Origin: Oehlia diaphana
Taxonomy: Eukaryota > Glomeromycota > Glomeromycetes > Glomerales > Glomeraceae
Assembly (NCBI GenBank): GCA_003833135.1
Contig: QZLH01000443.1
Location: forward strand, 16,027 to 46,470
DNA length: 30,444 nt
Direction of reading: 5' to 3'
The translations under genes and the position numbers were made by a program. Position 1 is the stretch's first letter, and every line of letters begins with the position of its first letter. This document shows positions 1 through 11,009 of this stretch, piece by piece. The notes beneath the pieces were generated by a model. That model searched no databases and was not told the origin of the DNA. It worked only from the letters and a program-made list of their open reading frames with translations.

Positions 1-168
1 AAGAATCATTTTATTATGTATAGTTTATAGACTTACTTTGTTAAACGGTATACAGCATTTAATTAGTAATATTCGTTATAGCAAATTTTTTTTTATATGT
101 TAAAATTGGTACAACACTAAAGATTCGTTATACCAAATAATTCGTTATATCAAAATTCGTTATAACTG
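1..168. mobile_element. Tc1/pogo-like transposon end (partial)
   Basis: The unit ATTCGTTATA recurs at about 122, 140 and 155 and the stretch ends in ...ATAACTG at 168, followed by TA at 169-170. Read on the other strand, the terminus starts with CAG and then repeats TATAACGAAT. Elements of the Tc1/mariner/pogo group often have ends of this form and insert at TA. The rest of the element lies outside the window, so neither a transposase nor the partner inverted repeat can be seen. It may be a non-autonomous MITE copy. Confidence 0.4.
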
Positions 169-337
169 TAGTCCGAAATTTAAAATTTATTTATTTATAT
201 CGTGTAACTTATTTTTTAAAGTACTTTGTTAAAATATTAATTACCGTAAAATTTTTTTTTTTTTGACATATTTCATGTAATTCTTGTGGATTTCTTGTAA
301 AATCCATAAAAATTACATGAAAACTAGTCCGAAATTT
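169..337. repeat. 13-bp direct repeat enclosing a foldback hairpin
   Basis: TAGTCCGAAATTT occurs at 169-181 and again at 325-337. Between the copies, 271-282 (TTTCATGTAATT) pairs with 311-322 (AATTACATGAAA), and inside that 287-293 (TGGATTT) pairs with 300-306 (AAATCCA), leaving a loop at 294-299. This could be a small foldback element or a recombination footprint beside the transposon end. No coding potential is visible. Confidence 0.45.
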
Positions 338-1268
338 CATATTTTTATTATTATTACTTAATAGAATTATTCAACTTTAACCCATAATATTAATTAAAAG
401 TCTTATTAAATTCTATAAAATAATTGATAGAAATGTTCAGTACATGTTGCTCATCAGTTTAGTTTTTTCTTTTTACTATTTAATTTATAATTTATAAAAA
501 TTTGAAGTTTTAAATGGGTGGCAAGTATAGTTACGCACTTCCTAATAATATTGATGCATAGGAAAAATTATGCATTACATGAAATAAGATTGTATATATT
601 TTTTCCGTTAATAGTGAAGCGTCAAAGATTTCTGATGCGAAGCTCCCAAAGGGTAATGTATTTTCCGCTCACTCACAAGAAACAAATAATTATTGGTACA
701 AATACAATACATGATTGCTAAAAGATATGGTAGACTTATAAGTTAGTTTATAATTTCACCGATGAAAATGATCAACGAATTAATAAACATAGGAATACAT
801 TTGACGTAAAAACATAATATTTTGCAGTTGTATAAAACGCTAACTATTTAAAAACATTTCCTAACTATAATTCACTTTCTTCATGTTCCTTTCGGGAACC
901 GTTCATACCGAGGTACTCGAAGGCAAACAGATTATAACTAAATTTCTAAGTTTCCAAAATCGGTTATCAGATTTTTTTCGCCTTGTCTTCGTTGGACAGT
1001 GACTAATTGTTTTCAACTGCGTCACAATTAACCGGGTACCGATTTCGAAAATGATACGGATATCTACATCTCTATGTTATGGCGCACAAACAGATTGATA
1101 ACAAAAATTTTTAATTTATTACAAATTTAAACGTCACACTGTTTAAGGATAATCCGAGATAACTATATATATATAAGAATTTGAATTGAATTTTAAATAT
1201 TCGTACTTGTATAAAAATTATAAAAATGCAATTTTTTTTTGTAGCTAGAATTTCGCGAGTCATTCAAG
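338..1268. other. Intergenic region upstream of the phosphate transporter
   Basis: This is AT-rich DNA with no credible gene. The 67-codon open frame at 518-721 has no recognisable family features and is probably chance. From about 880 to 1090 the base composition is more balanced, which could mark promoter or 5' UTR sequence. A T-rich tract ending in GTAG at about 1244, shortly before the start codon, resembles a 3' splice site, so a 5' UTR intron is possible. Confidence 0.5.
1164..1177 (+). promoter_or_regulatory. Possible TATA box
   Basis: A TATATATATATAAG stretch lies about 100 bp upstream of the transporter start codon. Position and sequence suit a TATA element, but such strings are common in this AT-rich DNA. 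Confidence 0.25.
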
Positions 1269-3187
1269 ATGATGGAACCATATAGTTTTACTTACCTCCT
1301 GGTTGTTGGTGCACTTATTGCATTCGCTGATGGATTTGGTATCGGTGCAAATGATGTAGCCAACAGCTTCTCTACATCAGTAGGGTCACGATCCATCACT
1401 TTTAAACAAGCAGCATGTATCGCAGTTTTTACAGAATTTCTTGGTGCTCTTTTATTGGGCTCAAATACCTCCGAAACTATCCGAGGAAATATCATTAAAG
1501 TCGATTTATTTAAAGAAAAACCAGAATTACTTATGGTATGGTTATTTTACATTTTTGATGATAAAAATAAATGTTTTCCTAAATTATTTTTCCCTTTTAT
1601 TATTAATAAAATAGTTGGCTATGGTTTGCTCTTTAATTGGCTCATCCACATGGGTTATTTTCGCTTCAAGCCGGGGGTTTCCGGTTTCTACTACACACTC
1701 AATTGTGGGTGCCATAATAGGGGTTGGTGTAGCAGCTTTCGGTTTTGATGGTAAGTATCAAATTATTAAGTGTTGCGATGTGCAAGTTCGAGTTAATTAA
1801 ATGAATTATCCTCTAAACTTATTTTAGCCGTCGATTGGACTTATAAAGGTGTATCAAAAATTATTACATCATGGTTCATTTCGCCTATATTGGCTGGAAT
1901 TGTAGCATCAATTATCTTCTTGTTAACAAGATATTTTGTACTTCGACATAAGGAAAATTCTCTCAAACGTGGTTTAATCGCTATTCCGATTTACTTTGCT
2001 TTCACAATTGCCATCAATTTATTTTATCTTGTCTTTAAAGGTTCTCCACGTTTTAATTTAGATAAGGAGGATCCTCGCATTGTTGTACCAGTTGTTGTTG
2101 CTATAGCATTACTATTTACTGTTTTTAGTTGGGCTTTTTACGCAAAGTATTTAAAAAGGTTAATTATGGACAAAGAAACTGGACTTAGATGGTATCATGT
2201 TTTCGTCATCCCATTCATTGGACCTCGATATAAAACAAATGAGGAAAACACTGCTGAAGAGGGTACAAATGTTAATGGAAAAGACAATGTTGTTGAAAAA
2301 GTAGCTGCCGAAAATGGTACCGGCAATGATAACATAATACAAGTTGAAGATGATGAATACGTTAAAAAAAATATCTTTGAGAGAACATATGCAGCTATTG
2401 GAAAATTGGCTACTCGTGGTATTAATAAGGAAATTGCAGATTATAAATTAGACGAAAACCAAGCTATTCACGATGCTGCTACTAAATTTGATCCTGATAC
2501 AGAAAGATTATATTCTTTCCTTCAGGTTCTTACTGCCACATTCGCCTCATTTGCTCATGGTTCAAATGATGTTGCTAATGCGGTCGGACCTTTGGCTGCG
2601 ATTTATGCTGTTTACGAAACAGGAATAATTGCAGATGGTAAAGATCAAGAAATACTTAATATCGTGAATTTATTTAAAATTTAAAATTCTTAATTTATTT
2701 ATTTCTCAATTTATTTTATTGTTCAGTTAAATCTCCTGTACCTATTTGGATTTTAGCTTTAGGAGGTATCGCTATTGACTTTGGTCTTGTCTTTTATGGA
2801 TATCATATAATGAGAGCTCTTGGAAACCGAATAACATATCACACTCCATCAAGGGGTTTTGCTATGGAATTGGCCGCTTCATTAACCGTATTAACGGCTT
2901 CAAAACTTGGTATTCCTGTTTCAACAACACATTGCATTACTGGAGCAACTATTGGTGTGGGTTTATGTAACGGAACCTACAAAGCAATCAACTTGAAACT
3001 TATGGGTGGTATCTTTTTTGGTTGGTAAGTACAATTCCATATTTCATATTAGAATTATCTTTTGCGGAATTAAAAGAATTCGAATTTAAATTTTTATTTT
3101 TTTTAAAAAAATAGGCTTATAACTCTTCCAATCACTGCGACGGTTTCCGGCACTATATTTGCTTTTATTGCTAATGCACCTCGTTAA
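1269..3187 (+). CDS. Pho89/PiT-type sodium-coupled phosphate symporter
   Basis: Plasma-membrane inorganic phosphate transporter of the PiT/PHO4 family, which usually couples uptake to Na+. Exons: 1269-1535, 1615-1750, 1828-2637, 2727-3024 and 3115-3187 (1584 nt, 527 aa). The joins keep frame (phases 0, 1, 1, 2) and use GT...AG. The protein has the family's internal duplication: GANDVANS at residues 26-33 with [10 protein letters not shown] at 112-121, then GSNDVANA at 379-386 with [10 protein letters not shown] at about 468-477. A long hydrophilic central loop, rich in Glu, Asn and Asp, separates the two halves, as in yeast Pho89. Length is near the yeast protein. The start is the first of two adjacent ATGs; starting at the second would cost one residue. 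The least certain join is the third intron, placed at 2638-2726 by conservation of the following [12 protein letters not shown] segment. In mycorrhizal fungi this class is a candidate for phosphate uptake, but coupling ion and location cannot be read here. Confidence 0.93.
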
Positions 3188-3262
3188 TATAGTAAATAAG
3201 AATTATTTTATTATCTCATGTATTTTATGATATTTTAATGAAATATGTAATTTTATATTTTA

Positions 3263-3268
3263 AATAAA
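3263..3268 (+). terminator. Possible polyadenylation signal
   Basis: AATAAA occurs about 75 bp after the phosphate-transporter stop codon, a usual place for a cleavage and polyadenylation signal. The hexamer is frequent by chance in this DNA. Confidence 0.3.
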
Positions 3269-3379
3269 ACTCCATTAATGAATCAGAAAATTATAAATTG
3301 TTATTGTTCATAATCTGATGAAATTCTTTGTCGGAATTATTAAATCAATTAAAATTTCATTTATTATATTTTTTCGTAA

Positions 3380-4080
3380 AATAACAAGAAAAGGCTGGCC
3401 GGCTAAGTAAAAATGAAAGTAAAAAATAATAGAGTAGAAGGATGTTTCAGGGGAGGAAAGGCATAAAAGAACACGCCTGCTTTTTAAGCCTGCCGAGCCC
3501 TATCCCATATAATGGCAGTTCCTTCCCCGCTACTCATCTAAACTGCTAATATCCACAATAAAAACTTTTTATAGTAGTCCCTCCAATCTTTTTCCCTATA
3601 AGTTGACGAATTTCACGAGCTACAGTTTCACACACATATAGTCAACAGAATCACTCACTCTAAGTGAATTAAAAATTTGCTTAAAGACATTTTCAAAAAA
3701 GGATGAATGAACAAAAAAACAGCGGTTAAGGTCAAAAAAGGCATGACTCCCGAAGAGTTGAGTGATCACAGAACCTTCTTATTTTTGTAATAGTTATTTA
3801 ATGTACAAATATCATCTGTGTACAAGTTATGCGATAAAATATTGCCTAATTTATGTAAATAAAAAATGAGTATATGCCACGTGTAACATTTTTTTGCATT
3901 GTGTCCATCAGGGACTGTGGTAACGCAATGCGCCAGAATTACGTAAGATCAACTATTCTCCAAACTAACATTCGCTGATTGAAATCTTAATTTAAAAATG
4001 GCCACTGCCGATTCTGTGAAACGCAGAAAAGCCTTCTTGTATGGCAAGATGGCAAGCCGAGTTGGACAAAATTATCAGAC
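3380..4080. other. GC-richer non-coding patch with a short ORF
   Basis: Base composition here is more balanced than in the flanks. It includes a tract with GCCTGC repeated at about 3476 and 3488. A 27-codon frame at 3707-3790 (+) begins MNKKTAVKVKK and contains GMTPEELSDHR; it is too short to assign and could be an exon remnant. CACGTG occurs near 3878, a bHLH-type palindrome, but it is not obviously placed in a promoter. No complete gene is visible. The patch may be a decayed transposon or lost gene. Confidence 0.3.
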
Positions 4081-4099
4081 ATTGTGCGATAAAAAATCA

Positions 4100-4315
4100 A
4101 GCATTGCTTGACAAAATGTCACCCTGTGTCTGACATTTTACCTGTTTATGCTTGATTTTCATCTGTCCCGTATCTGTACGTGCTTGATATTTTATCTGTA
4201 TGTGCTTTATGTTTTTATCCATCTGTGCTTGATATTTTTGTCCGTTCTGTGCACGATAATTTTATCTTTGTCAAAATTAGTTTCTTTGTCAGCACAGGGT
4301 TGATATTTTTGTCAG
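4100..4315. repeat. Short degenerate tandem repeats
   Basis: Variants of TGTGCTTGATATTTTATCTG recur at about 4148, 4180, 4203, 4226 and 4250, with a related copy near 4291, spaced roughly 23-32 bp. The copies differ by substitutions and small indels. No coding frame runs through them. Confidence 0.55.
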
Positions 4316-4349
4316 TCACATATTTTTAAGTTTAGCATAGTTTTTACAC

Positions 4350-5300
4350 GAAGAATTTTTTTTTTTTTATTTTATTGGCTTTTTTTTAATAAAACAATTT
4401 TTGTAGAGTCAATATAAGCAAAGGCTTTTTTTTTTGATAAAATTCTTTTGGAATTTTTTTTTTTAATAAAATAAGTTTTTTTTTTTGATAAAAAATTTGC
4501 TAGAGAATTTTTTTTATTGATAGGGACATTTCTGAGTTTTTTTTCGATGGATAATTTCGTAAATTTCGTTGGAGAATTTTTTTTTAATAAGATTTTTTTT
4601 TTTTTTGACATAAACCTAATTTGTTGGAACAATTTTTTTTAACAGGATTTTTTTTTTTTTGATAGAGAATTTATTGAGAATTTTTTTAGTAGGAAAGATT
4701 TTTTTTGATAAAAATAATTTTGTCATAAATTTTTTTAACAAATGAGATTTTTTTTTTTGATAGAGAATTTCTTAAGAATTTTTTTTTGATAGGAGGGAGT
4801 TTTCTTTGATAAAGAATTTCTTTTGGGAATTTTTTTAATAGTGAAAGTATTTTTTGACAGAGAATTTATTAGAGAATTTTTTTTTAATAGGGGATTGTTT
4901 TTGATAGAGGATTTTATTAAAGAATTTTTCTTTAATAGGAAGATAAATAATTTTCGCTGAGAATCTTTTTTTTGATAGAAATTTCATCATAGAATTTTTT
5001 TTAATAGGTTAAGAATTTTTTTATAGAGAATTTCGGTAAAGAATTTTTTTTTTAAAAAAAGAGGGAAGTTTTTTTTTTTGATAGATATTCGTTTGAGAAT
5101 TTTTTTTAATAGGTAAGAATTCTTTGAATTTATTTTTAATGGGGAAATGTGTTTTTTGATGGAAGATTTTCGTTAGAAATTTTTCTTAATCGGGGATATT
5201 TTTTTTTGATTGAGAATTTCATTAGAGAATTGTTGGTTGAAAAGTTTTTTTATTTTTTTGATGGAGAATTGTGTTAGAAGTCTCAATAGAAAATTTATTG
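4350..5300. repeat. T-rich minisatellite, about 950 bp
   Basis: Two alternating motifs fill this stretch: a T run followed by GATAGAGAATTT, and GAATTTTTTTTAATAGG, together giving a unit of roughly 45-50 bp. Copies vary in T-run length and in single substitutions. A minus-strand frame at 4372-4632 is a lysine-rich by-product of the T runs and is not a gene. Confidence 0.75.
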
Positions 5301-5770
5301 AAAATAGATTTTTTTAATAAGGGTATCGAGAATTTTGGCTTGTAAAATTTTTTTTTTAATAGTTTTCATTAGAGATCTTTTTAAAAAAATATTAAATTAT
5401 ATTAATAAGATTAAAATAAAATTAAAAAAAACTGATAGAATCCTAAATAGCATAGTAATTAAGCAAATTTTATGTACTAGTAAAGCTCCGCATGAGCTAA
5501 TAAATTGGCTTGATGCTTGACAAGCTGGCTCAAAAAAGCTTGAGCTAACTCGCCTACAAAGTAATAAAATAAAAAATTAATCATTAGTATTTTTTTTTTT
5601 TTATTTAAGCATTTTTTTTTTAATTTCATAAAAATTTTTTTGACAAATCTCTTATTATATAAGCATACTTTACAGAAATCTTGAAAATATAAGTGATGTT
5701 GAATTGATATGGATACAATATAAATTTCATGTCATAATAATAGTATCAATTTCTGTGATGATATTGTTAT
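5301..5770. other. AT-rich spacer without genes
   Basis: Nothing recognisable is present. An open frame at 5335-5520 (+) is low complexity, rich in Ile and Lys, and matches no family I know. A small less AT-rich island at about 5480-5560 contains the near-repeated phrase AAGCTTGAGCTAACTCGCC. Confidence 0.4.
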
Positions 5771-6180
5771 AATGTTGATTTGATATCATTACTTTATCAT
5801 CATAATTTATTGTGAAAATATCATAAGATATCTATTCAAAAGAATATCAATTCGGTACAGCTTTGATATAATTATGATGTTGGTATAATATCAAAAAAAA
5901 GGATGATATATTTGCAATATTGATTTGATATTGTCATTTCATCCCACAATTTATCACTGAGATATTGTGATAACATTTATTTAAAAAATATCTGATCAGT
6001 ATAATCTTGATATCATTACAATATTGGTAATTTTAGGGATAAAAAAAGATGTATTTGTGATATTAATTTGATATTGTCATTTCATTGTCACAACTCATTT
6101 GTGGTATTACAACTCATCTGCAATACCGCAAATATTTTTACAACTTTTATATATATAATGTACTGCCATAATATTATTAA
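5771..6180. repeat. Imperfect tandem repeat, period about 145 bp
   Basis: The phrase AATRTTGATTTGATATYRT starts near 5771, 5916 and 6059, giving periods of about 145 and 143 bp. It is followed each time by a similar segment (TCATTTCAT...CACAA or its variants). The third copy is incomplete. The phrase TTGATATCATTACAATATTGG and its variants recur inside the units. There is no coding frame. Confidence 0.6.
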
Positions 6181-6589
6181 ATAAAATTCTGATATCGGTA
6201 AATTTTTTAAGGTAAAAATTTGCAAAGATCTTTAGCTTAAATTTCTGCATAGATTTACTATCCTGTCAATACATATTAAAGAAAAATTTTTAATAAAATT
6301 TATGCAGATCTGCAAATATTAAAAATTTGCACAGAATTTTAAAAATAAATCTTCAGAAATCTTTGGAATATTAAAAAAAATTATTATTAAACACTGCATT
6401 AATTAATTTATTTATAAACTGAAATCTTTTTATTAAACCATATTTAATAATATTTACAAAATTTATAAAATTAAAAATTACATAAAATCTATTACATGTT
6501 GAAAGTTATCAAAGAAAAAAAAAAATATTTATTAATTATTTGCACTAAAATCAAAGTTCTGTTATCTTTACTTCAAATTCATATATTGT

Positions 6590-8830
6590 TAATGATTTGA
6601 ACATTGTTCCAATTAGTTCAAATTTAATAAATAACAGAGGTCTACAAATGAAAAAAATTTGGAAATAAAGTAGCTTCAAAATATATAATCTCTAGAACCT
6701 AAACAAATGATTATAATTATCATTAAAGAAAGTAAAAAAATGGAACTTTAAAGTATTTACCTTTGAAGTTCTTTAAATGAGAACTTGGAACCTAAAATAA
6801 AGAAATATGAACATCATTAACATTTGTCAAATAAATTAATAAAAAATATTTTTTAAAGGGTTTATCTTTGATATGGAAGTTCAGAACTTGTCTTTTAGCT
6901 TCTTTTACCTAAAAAAAAAGAAGTATAAACATTAGTTAATGTTCATTAATAAATTAATTAAAAAAAAATTTTTAGTTTTATCTTTGATATGGAAGTCTGA
7001 AACTCATTTCAGCTTCCTTTATCTAAAAAAAAAGTATAAATGTTTAGTAACATTCATTAAAGTAAAGATATAAAAAAAAAATTTGAAGGATATACCTTTG
7101 AAATAAAAGTCTAGCAGCATCCTAAATCTATAAAAATAAAAATGAATATTAATGAATATTCATTAAACTTTACTAAAAATGGCCAATTTTTTAAAATATT
7201 TTTATAAACCTAAATACAATGGCTTTTAAAATAATTATGCAATTATTTGTAAAATTTTTAAAATATATTAAGATATATTTAGGGTATTTTTGAAATTAAA
7301 ATAACAAAATAATATTAAAATTAATTAAATTATAATAATAAAATAATAATAAATGTATTAAAAAATTCTTGTATTATTATTTTAAGATATTTTTATAGAC
7401 TTAAATATAATACAATTACAAAATAATAATAAAAGTATAGTAAAAACATTTTGATGCAATAATTATAATTTTGTAGTATTTTAAAATTATTAAAAAATTA
7501 TTTCAAAAAATTGTTTATTTTTAGTAAAGAAATAAAACTAAAAAAACTATTTTTTCAAAGTTTTACCTTTAAAATTTCATTTAGAAGGTGTCTGGAAAGC
7601 TATGAACCTATAAAAAGAGAAAATCAAAACATTAATAAACGTTTTATTTAAATAAAAAAATAAATAAAAAAACAGATTTTTTAGTTACTTTTAAAATGGA
7701 CTTCAGCGGCATTCTTGACCTACAAAAAATAAGAATGAATGTTAGTTAATATTTGTTAAATAAAATAAATTTTTTTTTTAAAGAATTTTGAAGGTACTTA
7801 TTACCTTCAAAATTCTTCTGTTCAGAAGTCGACTGGAAAAACCTAAAATTATAAAAGAAAAGATAAATGAAATATTAATAAATGTTTCATTAAAAAAAAT
7901 ACAATAAAATATAATTTTGAAGGTAAATATCTTCAAAATTCTGAAAAATCTTCTACCTTTCATTTTTTACATATATTTCAAGTTTGATTTATCTAAAGAA
8001 GTCCAGTATTCTTATAAAAAGTAAGAAAGAAACATTAATATGTTTCTTTAATATTAAAATATATTCCCTTCACCCTCCATTCCTTACATTTTCCAGTCCA
8101 GTTCATTTAAAAAAATCCAGCATTTCTATAATAAAGAAGAAAAAATATTAGAAATATTTTTTTATAAAAAATAATAAAAATTATAAAATTTCATAATAAG
8201 ATGTTGCAAACTTACCATTTATTAGTTTCAGATTTTTGAGTACTAAAGCTTACAAAAAAATAAAAGAGAAACATTAGTATAATGTTTCTCAAAAAAAATT
8301 TTTTTTAAGATTCGCAATTAAATGAAACTTACTATTTTGAAATTGTTTTTTTTTGCCATTTCAAATTTCACAAGACCAAAACACTTGAACCTATAAAAAA
8401 AAAGAAATAGAAATGTAAGTACTATAACATTTTTCAAACAAAAAAAATAAGCTTCACAACTAATAAAATGTTGCAAAACTTACCACTTTAAAAATTGTTA
8501 TTTTAAAATTTCTAAACCAAAAAAATACTTGTATCTACAAAAAAAAGTAAAAAAATTTTAGATGATTCTTATAAAAAAAAATAATAAAAAGAAGTTTCAC
8601 AATGTTACATAATATTGCAAAACTTATCATTTTTAAAATTTACCATTTTAATCTAAAATACTTGACAGAATTTACAAAAAAAAAAGAAATGTTAACATTT
8701 CTTACAAAAATATATATATATATATTATTTGTTTTGCAATGCAAAAATTGTATGTAAAACTTATCAGAAAACTGAAAAACTGACAAAAGAATGAGAGTGA
8801 AAGAAAAGGGCAAAAAAATGATTATGCTAA
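6590..8830 (-). repeat. Array of about 14 short units with hairpin spacers
   Basis: Units of about 100-145 bp repeat, with an interruption at about 7165-7560. On the minus strand each unit is a 30-60 nt core preceded by a T-rich tract, often ending TTTTTATAG or TTTTTGTAG, and in several units followed by GTAAGT or GTAAAT, so it looks like a short exon between introns. Cores lie near 6761-6791, 6866-6908, 6982-7022, 7096-7127, 7567-7608, 7689-7719, 7805-7841, 7930-8013, 8070-8127, 8216-8252, 8333-8390, 8484-8534, 8628-8671 and 8764 onward. Beside most cores sits a hairpin, for example 8684-8703, 8266-8290, 8026-8049 and 7866-7891. Donor GT is lost in several units (6866, 6982, 8628 and 8764), core lengths are not phase-consistent and some have stops. 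It may be a decayed microexon gene or a satellite. Confidence 0.55.
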
Positions 8831-9049
8831 AGTTTATTTTTAAATTACGAAATAATAAAGTTTCTTGCAAAGTTTATTAAAATTCTGATTGCAATCTATT
8901 TTTTGTACAAGTTATAGTATTAATCGTTACAGAAAATGTTTACTTATACATAGTAATAGTTAATACTAGTAGCTTAAATAGATAAATAGTCTTATGCTAT
9001 TACTTCTAATGCTAAAAATTCTTGAAAATGAATAAAAATGAACCTACTA

Positions 9050-10760
9050 CTATAGCAATAGTACAATATTATCATCACATGGCAAAGCAAGATACTGGTC
9101 AATCTCTTCATAAATTCCAGTTGATAGTTTTGTAGTATTTAATGCGGTACTATTATTTAATCATCTTCTCTTTAATTAATGAAAGTAATCACAAGCTGAG
9201 TACTTGCTACTTCACTATTATTATGATTAATTACAGCTGGTTAAGATATTGATATATGATATTCAAAAAAATGCCTTTTTACTGTATTAATTGCATTCGT
9301 TAATTCTTCTCTAGCAGAAAACAAAGTAAATTTTATGCATGGATCTAATATTGTAGACGCTAAGTAGATAAATCCATTACTTTCCAGTACTGATCAATTT
9401 TTTGATGTATTGATGATGCTACTTCACTTTGACTAAATTCTTAGTTCTTTTCCAATATAATCGTTTAGATGTTATTGGATTTTAAGAAACAAAAACTTTT
9501 TATTAGAAATGGTAGGATGGAAGGAAGCTGAAAGCAATACTGTTGCTTTTTCTAATAGTTCTAATAATGTAAGAGTATCCTATTTATGTTGTAAATTAGT
9601 TATAATATAGTTTATTTTTTAAATTAGTTATATTATTAATTAATGTTAATATTGTTATTAATAATGAATAAAAAAATAAAAATACTTACATTTATTTTTA
9701 TCTATCTTTGTGCGTTCAGTACAAATTTTTTAATGTCTTGATTTGTTGCAGCTAACATTTCAATAGGTGCAACATTTTTTAGAATTTTACAATCAAGTAA
9801 TAGGTGCTATTCCACCTGGTTTTAACATCTAATTATGGTTTGTAATATGTTAAATTTTCTATGGAATACAATTCTTGTAATTTATTACATCTTAAAGTTG
9901 AGTGTTTAATTTTTTCATTAACTCACAAATTTTAACAATCTCATTATCAATAATTCTAATTCTTTGCTACACAACTAAATTTAAAATATATGCAAAGCAC
10001 TTATAATGTTAAAAAGACTGATCATTAAGTTCTCTTGTAAGTTCTTCTGCAATTATTCTTTCATATACTACTATCACTAATTTATTATCAGTAGTTAAAA
10101 TCAAAGTTTTTTCCAGTAGATTAAATTCTGTTAAAATTAATTTTATTGTATTTGCTATATTATTTTCAATATAACAGGTAGTAAAAAAAATAATATTAAA
10201 AAGTTTTTAGGTTCTATATTGTTAACATAATGAATCGTCAGATCAAGAAATGTATTATTATTATACTATATATTGAAGTTCACATATCTGCTGTTTAAGA
10301 TAATTTATCTGGAATTGCATTTAAATTTTCTTATATATTTTTATGTTATTTTTTAAAATAATCAATTACCAAAATTTTTACTATTTTTTCATTCAGAATT
10401 TGATATCAAGAATCAAATTTATTGATCATAATTTTAAATCACAAATTTTTAACAGAACGGAAGAGTTATACATCTCCAATTACCTACTCTACTACTGCAA
10501 TATCTCATTCATTTTTTTCTTTTTTAGGCCAAGGATCAGTTTACCTAAAATCCAAAATACTTTGATTTTTTCCTGTATTGTTGACATTTTCTATCTTTAT
10601 TTTATGTATAGATTCTAAGTGTTGTTTTAAAATTAAAATTCCAGTTTTTTTTTCAAAAACACATTGACATTTGTAATAAACTGGATATCCTGAATGTTGA
10701 GTTATTTGTTTGTTAAAATACTTCCATGTTGGTAAAGTTTGGTGAGATTGAGATCATTAT
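9050..10760 (-). pseudogene. Decayed hAT-family transposase with BED zinc finger
   Basis: Reading the minus strand from about 10720, the fragments follow hAT transposase order. First comes a BED-finger-like segment (WKYFNKQ, YYKCQCVFEKKTG, LKQHLESIHK; 10720-10590). Next are ILDFR, stop, TDPWPKKEKNE, then a stop and DIAVVEWVIGDV, close to the hAT motif around AIVEWIIGD. A middle part follows with EIVKICELMKKLN. Then LLELLEKATVLLSASFHPTIS lies near 9580-9500, TILDPCIKFTLFSAREEL near 9350-9300, and EEIDQYLALPC near 9110-9075. Many stops and frame breaks interrupt it, and the C-terminal dimerisation region is missing after about 9050. It is an inactive relic. An internal plus-strand frame at 10343-10618 is a shadow. 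Confidence 0.8.
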
Positions 10761-11009
10761 CATCATTTTCTTCATCTTCTGTTCAAATTTATCAAAATTG
10801 TTAAAATCTTCAAAATTATAATTCAAATAAGTAAGACATTTTTACTGAAAAATTTAATGGAAAGGAAAAATAATGGAAAAAGTGAAGTAAAGTAAAATGC
10901 AAAATGTGAAAATTTTAACAGTAAAAAGACATGTCATGATTTACATATTTTATATGACTAATTAAATTGCAGTTAAATTTATTTATATTGTTTATTATAA
11001 AAACCAATT

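Noticed and set aside
1269..1748. Apparent short transporter ending at 1748, suggesting a truncated pseudogene
   Set aside because: The frame runs into an intron at 1536-1614; with splicing the family sequence continues intact to 3187.
4372..4632. Lysine-rich minus-strand ORF of 86 codons
   Set aside because: It is the translation of the T-rich minisatellite; its KKK runs mirror the T runs.
6590..8830. CRISPR-like array
   Set aside because: Units and spacers vary in length and both diverge; the genome is clearly eukaryotic.
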